22,693 nucleotides of DNA from Pseudomonadota bacterium (GTDB taxonomy: Bacteria; Pseudomonadota; Alphaproteobacteria; Sphingomonadales; Sphingomonadaceae): contig JAFABD010000075.1 of NCBI GenBank assembly GCA_023426225.1, positions 1 through 22,693 of the forward strand. The letters run 5' to 3'. Positions 16,146 to 22,662 of this stretch are shown here, one piece after another. Below the pieces are notes generated by a model that saw only the letters and a program-made list of their open reading frames with translations, had not been told where the DNA came from and did no database searches. The position numbers and the translations under genes are program-made. Positions within the stretch are counted from its first letter, which is position 1. The number at the start of each line of letters is the position of its first letter.

Positions 16146-17318
16146 TCAGGCGTGGTCGATCACGATGCCGTCGATCTCGTTCGCGACATCCTCGAACGCG
16201 TCGACGATCCGTTCGAGATGCTTGTACACCTCGCGCTGGACCGAAAAGAGCAGCGGATCGCTCGCTCCCAGTTCCCTGAAGCCGCGCTTCAGCCCGGCAC
16301 GGTGAATGTCGTCGGCATGGCTCTCGATCCGCACCAGCCGTTCGGTCAGCTCGTGCAGCCGCTTGCCGTTGCGCCCGACGTCGCGAAGCAGCGGCATCGC
16401 CTCGCCCACCAGCCGGGCGGCGTCGACGATGATCGCGACCATGTCCTTCATTTCCTGTTCGAACTGCGTGACTTCGTACAGGTCGATCGCCAGCACCGCC
16501 GCCTGCATCTCGTCGATCGCATCGTCGAGCGAGCCGATCAGCGAGGTGATGGCGCCGCGGTCGAACGGGGTCAGGAAGGTCTCGCGTACCGTGCGCAGCA
16601 TTTCGCGCGTGATCTCGTCGGCATCGTGCTCGCGCTCGATCACCTCGCGGATATGATCGCGGCCGCCGTCCTGCACCAGCCGCGCCAGCGCATCGGCGCC
16701 GGCCGCGACGGTTGCGGCATGGGCCTCGAAAAGCTCGAAGAAATTGCCCGTCTTCGGCAGCAGCCGCTGGAACCAAGCAAACATGGAAGTGACTTTCGAT
16801 TTATGGGCAACGGCGGCCAGGATGCCGGTGCGCTGGGTTGCTGCCTTGAATTCGGATTGGCCGAACGACCGGATCAGGTCGCGCAGATCGGGCTCGTCGA
16901 CCGCGGCGGCGGCATCGGCGAGGCTGAACCACCGCCGCTCGCGCTGCGACTGTTCCTTCCACGCCGGCAGTTCGGTGTTCACCGCCAGCGGAAAGACGTC
17001 GACGTCGATCATCAGCGACGCGCCGTTCTTGCGCCGCTTGCGATAGCGGTACGAGCCGAGCGCCGTGGGGCAGACGAGCCCCAGCACCCCCGCCTCCTCC
17101 TGCGCCTCCAGCGCGGCCGCACTGTGCGCCGCCATGCCCGCCATGGGATTGCCCTTGGGAATCACCCAGCGCCCGCTGTCGCGCGAGGTGACGAGCATGA
17201 TCCGCACGGGCGCATCGACGCCCGGCCCATCGGTGCGGTACGGCAGGGCGGCAATCTGGCGAATGGCGGGGCGCTCCCTGGGGCGGCACGGTGAAGACGG
17301 ATCGGCCGGTCGGCGCAA
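16146..17318 (-). CDS. Nudix (DIPP-like) domain fused in frame to DUF47 Pit-accessory domain
   Basis: One open frame covers two domains. Residues about 18-150 form a Nudix domain resembling diphosphoinositol polyphosphate phosphohydrolases (SGRWVIPKG, then GSYRYRKRRKNG). In the Nudix box E71, E74 and E75 are kept, but the first Glu is Met and the Arg is Leu. After a linker of about 27 residues, Met179 (ATG at 16784) begins a complete DUF47/PhoU-like domain (FAWFQRLLPKTGNFFELFE) that usually partners Pit. No stop separates them. The 212-residue DUF47 part might also be made alone from that ATG, although its ribosome-binding site is poor. The N-terminus is uncertain: 17318 is the nearest conventional codon (TTG), while the only good Shine-Dalgarno points to an ATT at 17264; the frame is open to 17414. 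Confidence 0.82.
   Translation of the reverse strand: MRRPADPSSPCRPRERPAIRQIAALPYRTDGPGVDAPVRIMLVTSRDSGRWVIPKGNPMAGMAAHSAAALEAQEEAGVLGLVCPTALGSYRYRKRRKNGASLMIDVDVFPLAVNTELPAWKEQSQRERRWFSLADAAAAVDEPDLRDLIRSFGQSEFKAATQRTGILAAVAHKSKVTSMFAWFQRLLPKTGNFFELFEAHAATVAAGADALARLVQDGGRDHIREVIEREHDADEITREMLRTVRETFLTPFDRGAITSLIGSLDDAIDEMQAAVLAIDLYEVTQFEQEMKDMVAIIVDAARLVGEAMPLLRDVGRNGKRLHELTERLVRIESHADDIHRAGLKRGFRELGASDPLLFSVQREVYKHLERIVDAFEDVANEIDGIVIDHA
17274..17279 (-). promoter_or_regulatory. Shine-Dalgarno AGGGAG pointing at an ATT codon
   Basis: AGGGAG lies nine nt before ATT (17264-17262) in the Nudix-DUF47 frame, directly ahead of the conserved IRQIAALPYR segment. There is no ATG or GTG near it in frame. 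It may mark a rare ATT start, or be chance. Confidence 0.35.
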
Positions 17319-17437
17319 GCGCGGCGCCGTCGGGCGCGCCGCTTCCGTCCAGGGCGACGGCAGCCTTGCGCCGCCCCGGACAGCGGCTACTGTCACAAAT
17401 CCGTTACCAGTCAAGCGTTCGAGGGCCGATTTCCGCC

Positions 17438-18151
17438 ATGTCCGGGTTCCCGCCTGTTCGATCGCCCTGCCGCACCGCCGCCGCAGCGGTGGCCGCCGCG
17501 CTCGGAACGCTTGTGGCGATGCCGGCCTGTGCCCAGCGGGAGGACGAGCAGCTCTGGCTGCAAGTCAATGCCAGTGTTCCGCTTTCCGAAACGACCCGGC
17601 TGACGGTCGAGCAGATTGCGCGCTTCGGTGATCGCGACGGCGGGCTGTTCCAGACCGAATTCGGCGGGCTGGTCAGCCATCGCGTCGGCCGGCGGTTCGA
17701 AGTCGGCATCGGCTATCGCCGCGTGGGCGCGCATGGCGGCAACCGCGCCGCGGACGAGGATCGCCTGCGCCAGCAGGTCGTCGGCAATTTCGGCCGGCTG
17801 ACGGTGCGGCTTCGCCTCGACGAACGCTTTCACCCCGACGGCCCCGAAATCGGGTTCCGGCTGCGTCCGCAACTGCGCTACGCCGTGCCGGTCGGAACGC
17901 ACGGCGCCGCGCTGTTCGTCAGCCATGAAAGCTTCTACCTGCCCAACGCGACGCGCTGGGGGCAGCGCCAGGGCTATGAACGGATGCGCAACCTGTTCGG
18001 TGCGACCTTGCCCATCGCGCGCGGCCTGAGCGCCGACATCGGCTATCTCAACCAGTTCCGTCCGGCGCGGCGCGGCGTGCGCGCACAGATGGACCATGCG
18101 CTCGCGATGCAACTGACGATCCGCCTCGGCCGCGATTCGGCCGGTCGCTAG
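17438..18151 (+). CDS. DUF2490 family exported beta-rich protein
   Basis: A 237-residue protein with a signal peptide: hydrophobic TAAAAVAAALGTLVAMPACA ends before Gln33. The mature region has EDEQLWLQVNASVPL, then repeated amphipathic strands with LTVEQIARFGDRDG and a final LNQFRPARRG...QLTIRL. This is the pattern of DUF2490 (PF10677), predicted to be a small outer-membrane barrel or periplasmic beta protein of unknown function. I chose ATG 17438 because it gives a proper signal peptide; GAGGG is 12 nt upstream. An upstream GTG at 17291 would hide the signal. It is divergent from the Nudix-DUF47 gene, and its stop shares CTAG with the convergent GAF gene. Confidence 0.85.
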   Translation: MSGFPPVRSPCRTAAAAVAAALGTLVAMPACAQREDEQLWLQVNASVPLSETTRLTVEQIARFGDRDGGLFQTEFGGLVSHRVGRRFEVGIGYRRVGAHGGNRAADEDRLRQQVVGNFGRLTVRLRLDERFHPDGPEIGFRLRPQLRYAVPVGTHGAALFVSHESFYLPNATRWGQRQGYERMRNLFGATLPIARGLSADIGYLNQFRPARRGVRAQMDHALAMQLTIRLGRDSAGR

Positions 18152-18840
18152 GCTTTGCTCGCCCCTGCCCCCTCGCCCGACGGGCCATCGGCCTGCCAGT
18201 ACGGCTTGAGCCTGGCTTCGAACCGGCGAAGCTCCTCGTCCAGCAGCGCGACCTTGGCGTCGTTCTCCTCGGCGATCGCCTGCCGGATCCGCGCGCAAAG
18301 CTCCGCGACGGCCTGGCGGGCATAGGCGACGGCATTGGGCTCGCGGTCGATCACCTCCGTCGCGCGTCCCGCCAGCGAAGTCAGCAGCGCCAGCGCCTCG
18401 GCATCGACCGTTCGCGGCTTCTGGTCGAGCAGGCACAGCGTGCCCAGCGCGAAGCCGTCGCCCGTGACGAGCGGCGCAGCATAATAGGCACGGACGTTCA
18501 TCTCGATCACGGCCGGGGCAAACTTGAAGCGCGGCTCGCGCCACGCATCGGCGACGCAGAGCGGGGCAAAGCCCGGGATCTGGATGGCCGCGTCGCAAAA
18601 ACTGTCGGGTCGGGCGAACTCGCGCGGATCGAAGCCATAGGCCGCGGCCAGCCACAGGCGCGTTCGATCGACGATCGAGACGGCGGCGTATGGAAATCCC
18701 GTCGCGGTGGCGACGCGCTCGACGATGCGCGAGAGCTCGGCGTCACCTTGCATCCCGAACACGCCGCTGGTGAGGACGCGAACCTGACGCCGGACCTCGG
18801 CCGCGCTCTCGACGATGCTGTCGCAGTTCTGGTGCATCAT
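18148..18840 (-). CDS. GAF-domain protein
   Basis: A 230-residue cytosolic protein. Residues about 25-180 form a GAF domain, with FPYAAVSIVDRTRLWLAAAYG, SFCDAAI and RAYYAAPLVTGDGFALGTLC being typical elements. The last 60 residues are predicted helical (VAYARQAVAELCARIRQAIAEEN...EELRRFEARL) and might mediate dimerisation. There is no kinase, cyclase or HTH output, so it is probably a stand-alone sensor or part of a complex. Two tandem ATGs (18840, 18837) follow GGGG closely; the frame extends to a TTG at 18891. It lies 173 bp downstream of the RHH gene on the same strand, with only a weak hairpin between, so co-transcription is possible. Confidence 0.85.
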   Translation of the reverse strand: MMHQNCDSIVESAAEVRRQVRVLTSGVFGMQGDAELSRIVERVATATGFPYAAVSIVDRTRLWLAAAYGFDPREFARPDSFCDAAIQIPGFAPLCVADAWREPRFKFAPAVIEMNVRAYYAAPLVTGDGFALGTLCLLDQKPRTVDAEALALLTSLAGRATEVIDREPNAVAYARQAVAELCARIRQAIAEENDAKVALLDEELRRFEARLKPYWQADGPSGEGAGASKA

Positions 18841-19013
18841 CCCCAATGCTCGCGATCCCGAACGACGGCGCGGCAAAGCCTTGCCGTACAACGCGGAATA
18901 TCGGGCGGATGCTGCCGCAATCGGTGCGGGCGCGCAATGCCGAACTTGGCGCGGCGGCAGGGCTGCCCCGGCGCACCGGGATCAGGGCAGACGGCCCGAA
19001 CGGCGCGCGGCGG

Positions 19014-19286
19014 TCAGTCGCCGATCGGGCTTTCGCCATATTTGCGCAGCACGTCGTTGAAGGCCTCGGCCATCAGCGCCTGGAGGCTGCGCCCCTGGCG
19101 GCGGGCGAGCATGTGCATCGCAAGCGACATTTCGGGCGAGAAGAAGCCCGCGATCTGCTTGCGGCCCTCGCGGCTCGCGGGGCGGCCGCTTTCGCGCGGC
19201 GCTGTTTCCCCGCCGGCGACGGGCGCGGCCGCGACCGGTGCGGGCGGCGCGGTGCGGAGATTGGCGAAGCTGGGTTTGCGGCTCAT
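19014..19286 (-). CDS. Ribbon-helix-helix protein, ParG-like partition adaptor candidate
   Basis: A 90-residue protein. Residues 1-40 are Ala/Pro/Arg-rich and probably disordered. Residues about 42-86 fit a ribbon-helix-helix DNA-binding fold: strand KQIAGFF, helix SPEMSLAMHMLARRQG, helix SLQALMAEAFNDVLRKYG. A flexible N-terminus plus a C-terminal RHH is the architecture of ParG, which binds centromere/operator repeats and stimulates its ParF ATPase through the tail. Its ATG overlaps the parA stop (ATGA, 19283-19286). 8-bp repeat arrays surround the pair; ParG sites also have 8-bp periodicity. Primary sequence similarity to ParG is not claimed. An alternative is an autoregulatory RHH of an antitoxin type, but no toxin gene is adjacent. 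Confidence 0.8.
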   Translation of the reverse strand: MSRKPSFANLRTAPPAPVAAAPVAGGETAPRESGRPASREGRKQIAGFFSPEMSLAMHMLARRQGRSLQALMAEAFNDVLRKYGESPIGD

Positions 19287-19936
19287 GCACTTGCCTTTCG
19301 CTTGCGGGGTGTCGGCATGCCGATCTGTCGACATGTCCACTTGTAGAGTTCGCGGACCTCGTCGGCCGCCTTGCCGGTCGGCTCGGCCTCCAGCACGGTG
19401 CGCCCCGCCGCGCTGGCATGGCGATAGATGGCGCGGTCGGGAAGCAGCACCGGGCACGGCGGCGCGCCGAAACTGTCGACCAGTTCGCCCGCCTCCTGAT
19501 AGACGCGCGGCGCGTTGGGCGCGCCGGCGGTGAAGACGACGAAACCGGGCTTGCGCAGCAACTGGACCAGCTTGGCCGAGGTCTGGATCGCCGAAAGGTC
19601 GAACGCGCTGGGGCGGCACGGCATCAGCACCAGGTCGGCGATCTCGACCGCGGCGCGCGCGGCGCTGTCGGCGTGCGGCGGCGTGTCGATCACCACGAGT
19701 TGCGCGCCCTGTGCCTGGGCCTGCGCAACCTTTGCGGCCAGCCGCGGCGGCGGGCTGTCGATCACCTCGGGCGGCAGTTCGCCGCGCCACGCGGCCCATT
19801 GGCTCGCGGTCGCCTGCGGATCGGTGTCGACGATCAACGAAACCGCGCGCGCCTCCTGCGCGGCCGCGGCAAGGTGGATCGCCAGCGTCGTCTTGCCCGC
19901 GCCCCCCTTCTGGCTGATGATCGCGATGACCGGCAT
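19283..19936 (-). CDS. parA: ParA-family partition ATPase (small, type Ib-like)
   Basis: A 217-residue deviant-Walker ATPase. KGGAGKTT (10-17) is the deviant P-loop with the signature Lys10; VDTDPQ (36-41) is Walker A'; VVIDTPP (81-87) is Walker B. It lacks the N-terminal HTH of type Ia ParA, so size and layout match ParF-type ATPases that segregate plasmids with a small RHH partner encoded just downstream, as here. The ATG is preceded by AAGGGGG at a 4-nt gap. The long upstream extension of the frame (to 20893) is low-complexity, crosses the repeat arrays, and is rejected. An octamer array begins 12 bp upstream of the ATG, suggesting autoregulation by the RHH protein. The 3' end of the gene itself contains another array. 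Confidence 0.9.
   Translation of the reverse strand: MPVIAIISQKGGAGKTTLAIHLAAAAQEARAVSLIVDTDPQATASQWAAWRGELPPEVIDSPPPRLAAKVAQAQAQGAQLVVIDTPPHADSAARAAVEIADLVLMPCRPSAFDLSAIQTSAKLVQLLRKPGFVVFTAGAPNAPRVYQEAGELVDSFGAPPCPVLLPDRAIYRHASAAGRTVLEAEPTGKAADEVRELYKWTCRQIGMPTPRKRKASA
19302..19349. repeat. Octamer array inside the 3' end of parA
   Basis: Six units begin at 19302, 19310, 19318, 19326, 19334 and 19342; the unit at 19326 is exactly TGTCGACA, and 19310 is TGTCGGCA. The outer units are weaker. The array ends 16 bp upstream of the RHH start codon and lies within parA codons near the C-terminus, so both coding and binding constraints would act on it. Confidence 0.65.
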
Positions 19937-19947
19937 GTTGCCCCCTT

Positions 19948-20019
19948 TGTCGGCGTCTCGACGTGTCGACATTCCGACAGATCGACTTGTCGGATCGTCA
20001 TCCTGTCGAACTGTCTGCC
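19948..20019. repeat. Octamer array at the parA promoter, centromere/operator candidate
   Basis: Nine contiguous 8-bp units begin at 19948 and every 8 bp to 20012. Exact TGTCG starts the units at 19948, 19964, 19988 and 20004, and 19964 is TGTCGACA. The array spans about 12-83 bp upstream of the parA ATG, covering the expected promoter, as do ParG/omega-type operators. Confidence 0.8.
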
Positions 20020-20132
20020 CTGCTCTCCCCCCATGATCCGGCGAAGTCAAGCGCGGACGCCGTTCGGGGCCGAAGGTGCGGCGCGCCGCGCGCAATTCCG
20101 GCATCGGCACCCTGCGACCGGATGGAGACCGG

Positions 20133-20162
20133 GACGCCGGCTTCGCCGCCGATTCCGGCGTC
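20133..20162. repeat. Inverted repeat hairpin
   Basis: GACGCCGG (20133-20140) and CCGGCGTC (20155-20162), perfect 8-bp arms with a 14-nt loop. Function unknown. Confidence 0.35.
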
Positions 20163-20249
20163 GAGCGCTCACCGCGGTCAGGGAACGCCGTGCTGTGTGT
20201 CGTCCCCGGCTCCCACCGCCCCCAGTCGACATGAAGCGTGTCTCCGGCT

Positions 20250-20290
20250 GCATTCCGCGGCGGCAGGGGTTTCTCGCCGCCCCGGAATGC
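20250..20290. repeat. REP-like palindrome
   Basis: GCATTCCGCGGCGGC (20250-20264) pairs with 20276-20290 at 14 of 15 positions around an 11-nt loop. It has the size and look of an extragenic palindrome or a small folded RNA; no T-run follows on either side. Confidence 0.5.
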
Positions 20291-20493
20291 CGTTGGCGCG
20301 ATGGCGAGCCTCGGCTGCGGCCCGTCGCGTCGGCGTCCTGGCCTTGCACCGGCGCGGGATGGGGCGCGGTGGGGAGATGGGCGGCAACTTATCCACCGAG
20401 ACGGCGCCGGCCGCCGGCGGAGCACCTGTCCCCGCTGACGGACAGGGCACGGTGATGGATGGGCCGCACGCGCGTCGCGGAAGGCGCTGCGGC

Positions 20494-20549
20494 AGTCGAC
20501 GCTTCGGTGTGTGGGCACGGCGACATGTCGACACGTCGGATTGTCGTGG
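20494..20549. repeat. Octamer array of seven units
   Basis: Units start every 8 bp from 20494 to 20542. The unit at 20526 is exactly TGTCGACA; neighbours at 20494, 20518, 20534 and 20542 keep the (T/G)CG core at positions 3-5. It lies in gene-free DNA about 560 bp upstream of parA. Confidence 0.7.
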
Positions 20550-20682
20550 ATGCAGATTCTCGCTGTCGTTGCAGCCAGAGCTCGCGCCATCCGCCTGTTG
20601 AGGCTGTTTTGCGTCATCTTGGGGCGTCGAGGCACGGGGCCTGAAGCGCTGGCCTGCGCATGCTCCGCTTCGCGCCCGTGTG

Positions 20683-20738
20683 GGCCGACATGTCGACGCG
20701 TCGCTTTGACGACAATCCGAAGTGTCGGGTTGTCGTGT
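20683..20738. repeat. Octamer array of seven units
   Basis: Units start at 20683, 20691, 20699, 20707, 20715, 20723 and 20731 in strict 8-bp register; TGTCGACG, TGTCGGGT and TGTCGTGT are among them. It lies 189 bp (start to start) from the previous array. Confidence 0.7.
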
Positions 20739-21155
20739 TCCCGCGCCGTCGTCGCTGGTCGGCTGGGTCTGTTCGACGCCGGTTCGTGGAAATCATCCGC
20801 CTCGCACGGCCTGCGACGGCTGAAGATCCTGTCCCGACGCCGGCGCGCGTCCGTCTTCGCAGATGGCAACGGTGGGAACGGGCGGCGCAGCATTGCTTCG
20901 GCACACCAGCACGCGGCTCAAGCCTCGTAATCGCGCTGTGGGGTGTGCAGCGGTCATGCGTTTGTTGGGGTAACGATTGGAGCTTGGCGAGCCCTGACAG
21001 CGCGCAGCGAAGCGCACAGGGCCTGTCCGGCGCGGCGGGGGTGCTTCCCTCCCCTGCCCCGCCGGCGCGTTGTCGGCGACCGGCTTAGGATCGCGCGGCC
21101 CGAAGCGGACGACTTGCTGTGCGGCGCGAGGGGGCGGTGACGGATCGTCTTGCTC

Positions 21156-21225
21156 TCCAAAACATTCAAAAATGGAAATCTCTTCGCCCGGTTAGAGTGG
21201 TTTCGATTCAATTTAAGAGGTTAGC
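21156..21225. other. AT-rich stretch, candidate DNA-unwinding element
   Basis: By my count about 40% G+C, in surroundings near 70%. It includes two A-runs and CAATTTAAG. It lies 56 bp from the first iteron-like repeat, the usual layout of an iteron-type origin. Confidence 0.5.
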
Positions 21226-21280
21226 CGCGCTGCCACGGCCGATTCGCACCCGAGAAACCCATGAGTCGACGATGCACGTG

Positions 21281-21390
21281 CGTTCCCGAAGGATCGAACG
21301 AACGTTCTTGAAGTGTCGACCGTGCCGTTCCCGAAGTGTCGGGGATGCGTTCCCGAAGGACCGAAAGCCGTTCCCGGAGTGTCGATGCCC
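21281..21390 (+). repeat. Five 22-bp iteron-like direct repeats
   Basis: Copies begin at 21281, 21303, 21326, 21348 and 21369, spaced 22, 23, 22 and 21 bp. The core is CGTTCCCGAAGTGTCGA; copies 1 and 4 vary in the second half, copy 2 at CC to TT, copy 5 at one base. Spacing of two helical turns in direct orientation is the hallmark of replication-initiator binding sites in theta-type plasmids. Confidence 0.75.
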
Positions 21391-21503
21391 CCGATCCGGC
21401 GGCGGTTTGCACGCTGCGATTGAATCATTTCCAACACCCCGCTTCGCTTCGACGTTCAATCGTGCGGCGGCTGACCATGGCCGGCGCGGATGTCGTTCGG
21501 CGA

Positions 21504-21521
21504 CCCGACACTTCGGGAACG
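21504..21521 (-). repeat. Inverted copy of the iteron
   Basis: On the minus strand CGTTCCCGAAGTGTCGGG, an exact match to the third iteron. A single inverted copy away from the main array is often the autoregulatory site of an iteron system. Confidence 0.65.
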
Positions 21522-21736
21522 GTTCGAGCGGTCCGCGACGGTGGTGACGCGGTTTCCGGCTTGGCGTCGGCGGCCCGGACGCCGGGTCGGCGGCGCTGGA
21601 CCTCCCCTCCCCCGCCGCCCCGGGCGATGCCGACCGGCGCGCGGTGGAGGCGGAGAGTGTGCGGCGCGGGCGCTGTCCGGTCGCGGCGAAGTTTAGGAAG
21701 TTTAGGCTCCCGCCAGGTTTCGAGCTGGCCGGGTTG

Positions 21737-21760
21737 CGGCACCGGCGCGGGCCGGTGCCG
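21737..21760. repeat. Perfect 10-bp hairpin with GCGG loop
   Basis: CGGCACCGGC (21737-21746), loop GCGG, GCCGGTGCCG (21751-21760). It could be a terminator stem or a replicon structural element; no T-run follows. Confidence 0.45.
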
Positions 21761-21922
21761 AACGGCGGGCGCTGGGGCGCGATCGGCGAAGGCAGGTCGG
21801 TGCGATGGTTGGGCGGGGCGTGGGTTAGGTCTGGCGGGGCCCCGGCCGGTTCGGGATGGCGAGCGGCCATCCGGGAGGACGGGGACCGGCTCCCTGCGCG
21901 CGTGTATCGAGGGGCGCGCGCC

Positions 21923-22143
21923 TTCGGCAATCGCGGACTGTTCGGCTCTCGCGAGTGACTGGCGCCCGGCACACATGTGGTGAGCGGCGCGCGTGCTCGG
22001 CAACCGTGGCCGGTTCGGCCGCCACGGATGCCCGGTGCCCGGCGCGCATGTCGCGGGCGGAGACGTGTTTTCGGCAATCGCGGCGGGTTTGGCCTGCGCC
22101 GGCGACTGGAGACCGGCGACCGTGCGCGGCGCGGGGAAGCGTT
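21923..22143. repeat. Degenerate tandem repeat, about 73-74 bp period, three copies
   Basis: Copies begin at 21923, 21996 and 22070 with (T/C)TCGGCAA(T/C)CG(C/T)GG and stay alignable through GTTCGGC and CCCGGC further on. The period is not a multiple of three, which argues against a coding repeat. Confidence 0.55.
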
Positions 22144-22592
22144 CCGGATGGGCGATGGTCGGCGCGGGGGCTGGCGGTGCGTGGTCCTTGTGGCGCGGGC
22201 GATCGCCCCAAGGCACCGCGCGGGGGACTGGCCTGTGGGCGGTAGGACGCGGGCGGCGGTGGCGCTTCGCCGGAGAGGTGCGGACGGGGGCGGGCCGGAG
22301 GATCGGTATGCGCATGAGGTCCGGGACTGGGCGGTTGCGGGACAATGGCGCGTCTGTGCCGGGCGGGGGCGAGGGCGGTGGCGGCGGCGGGCGCAGAAAG
22401 GATGCCGATGTGCGGACCATGGCGGCTCGAACGCGGCCATTATTGCCGGAGACGTGACGCTTTGGGCCGATGGAGCGCGTCCGGCGGGCAGCGGGTCGGG
22501 CGGGGCTCATGCAAGTCGCGATCGAGGCGGGTGGTCGGGAAGGGGGCGGCGGTGGGGCGACGCCGACGGGCGTGAGCGGCAAGCGGGGACGG

Positions 22593-22662
22593 TATGCGAT
22601 GTTCGTCTCCCCCGCCGGCGTGCGGGGCCGGGGGCGAAGATATGCGAGGTTCGCATCCCCCG
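22593..22662. promoter_or_regulatory. Two operator-like 22-bp repeats 48 bp apart
   Basis: Copies at 22593-22614 and 22641-22662 match at 19 of 22 positions. The second contains the perfect inverted repeat ATGCGA-GGT-TCGCAT. Both end in TCCCCCG. They lie at the right edge, so they may control a gene beyond the window. Confidence 0.5.

Larger units (their letters stand above)
20020..21155. other. Gene-free region upstream of parA
   Basis: No ORF here has a recognisable domain or a convincing ribosome-binding site. The region holds two hairpin elements (20133-20162, 20250-20290), two octamer arrays (20494-20549, 20683-20738), a lone DnaA-box-like TTATCCACC at 20389, and an 8-bp stem (21033-21040 with 21057-21064). 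Confidence 0.6.
21156..21521. other. Candidate iteron-type replication origin
   Basis: AT-rich stretch, five direct iteron-like repeats and one inverted copy lie together in gene-free DNA next to a partition gene pair. No initiator gene is visible, and the only DnaA-box-like sequence is about 770 bp away, so the call is by architecture only. Confidence 0.5.

Noticed and set aside
15273..17294. 673-residue open frame antisense to Pit and Nudix-DUF47
   Set aside because: Low-complexity His/Arg/Gln-rich translation; the minus strand carries the recognisable proteins.
20389..20397. DnaA box TTATCCACC
   Set aside because: Single, one mismatch from consensus, and about 770 bp from the AT-rich/iteron region; not enough for a call.
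19948..20738. CRISPR array
   Set aside because: Units are 8 bp and contiguous, with no unique spacers and no cas genes.
21208..22582. Two long overlapping minus-strand frames at the right end
   Set aside because: Pro/Arg/Ala-rich, no domains, they run through the iterons, and the 73-bp repeat shifts frame within them.
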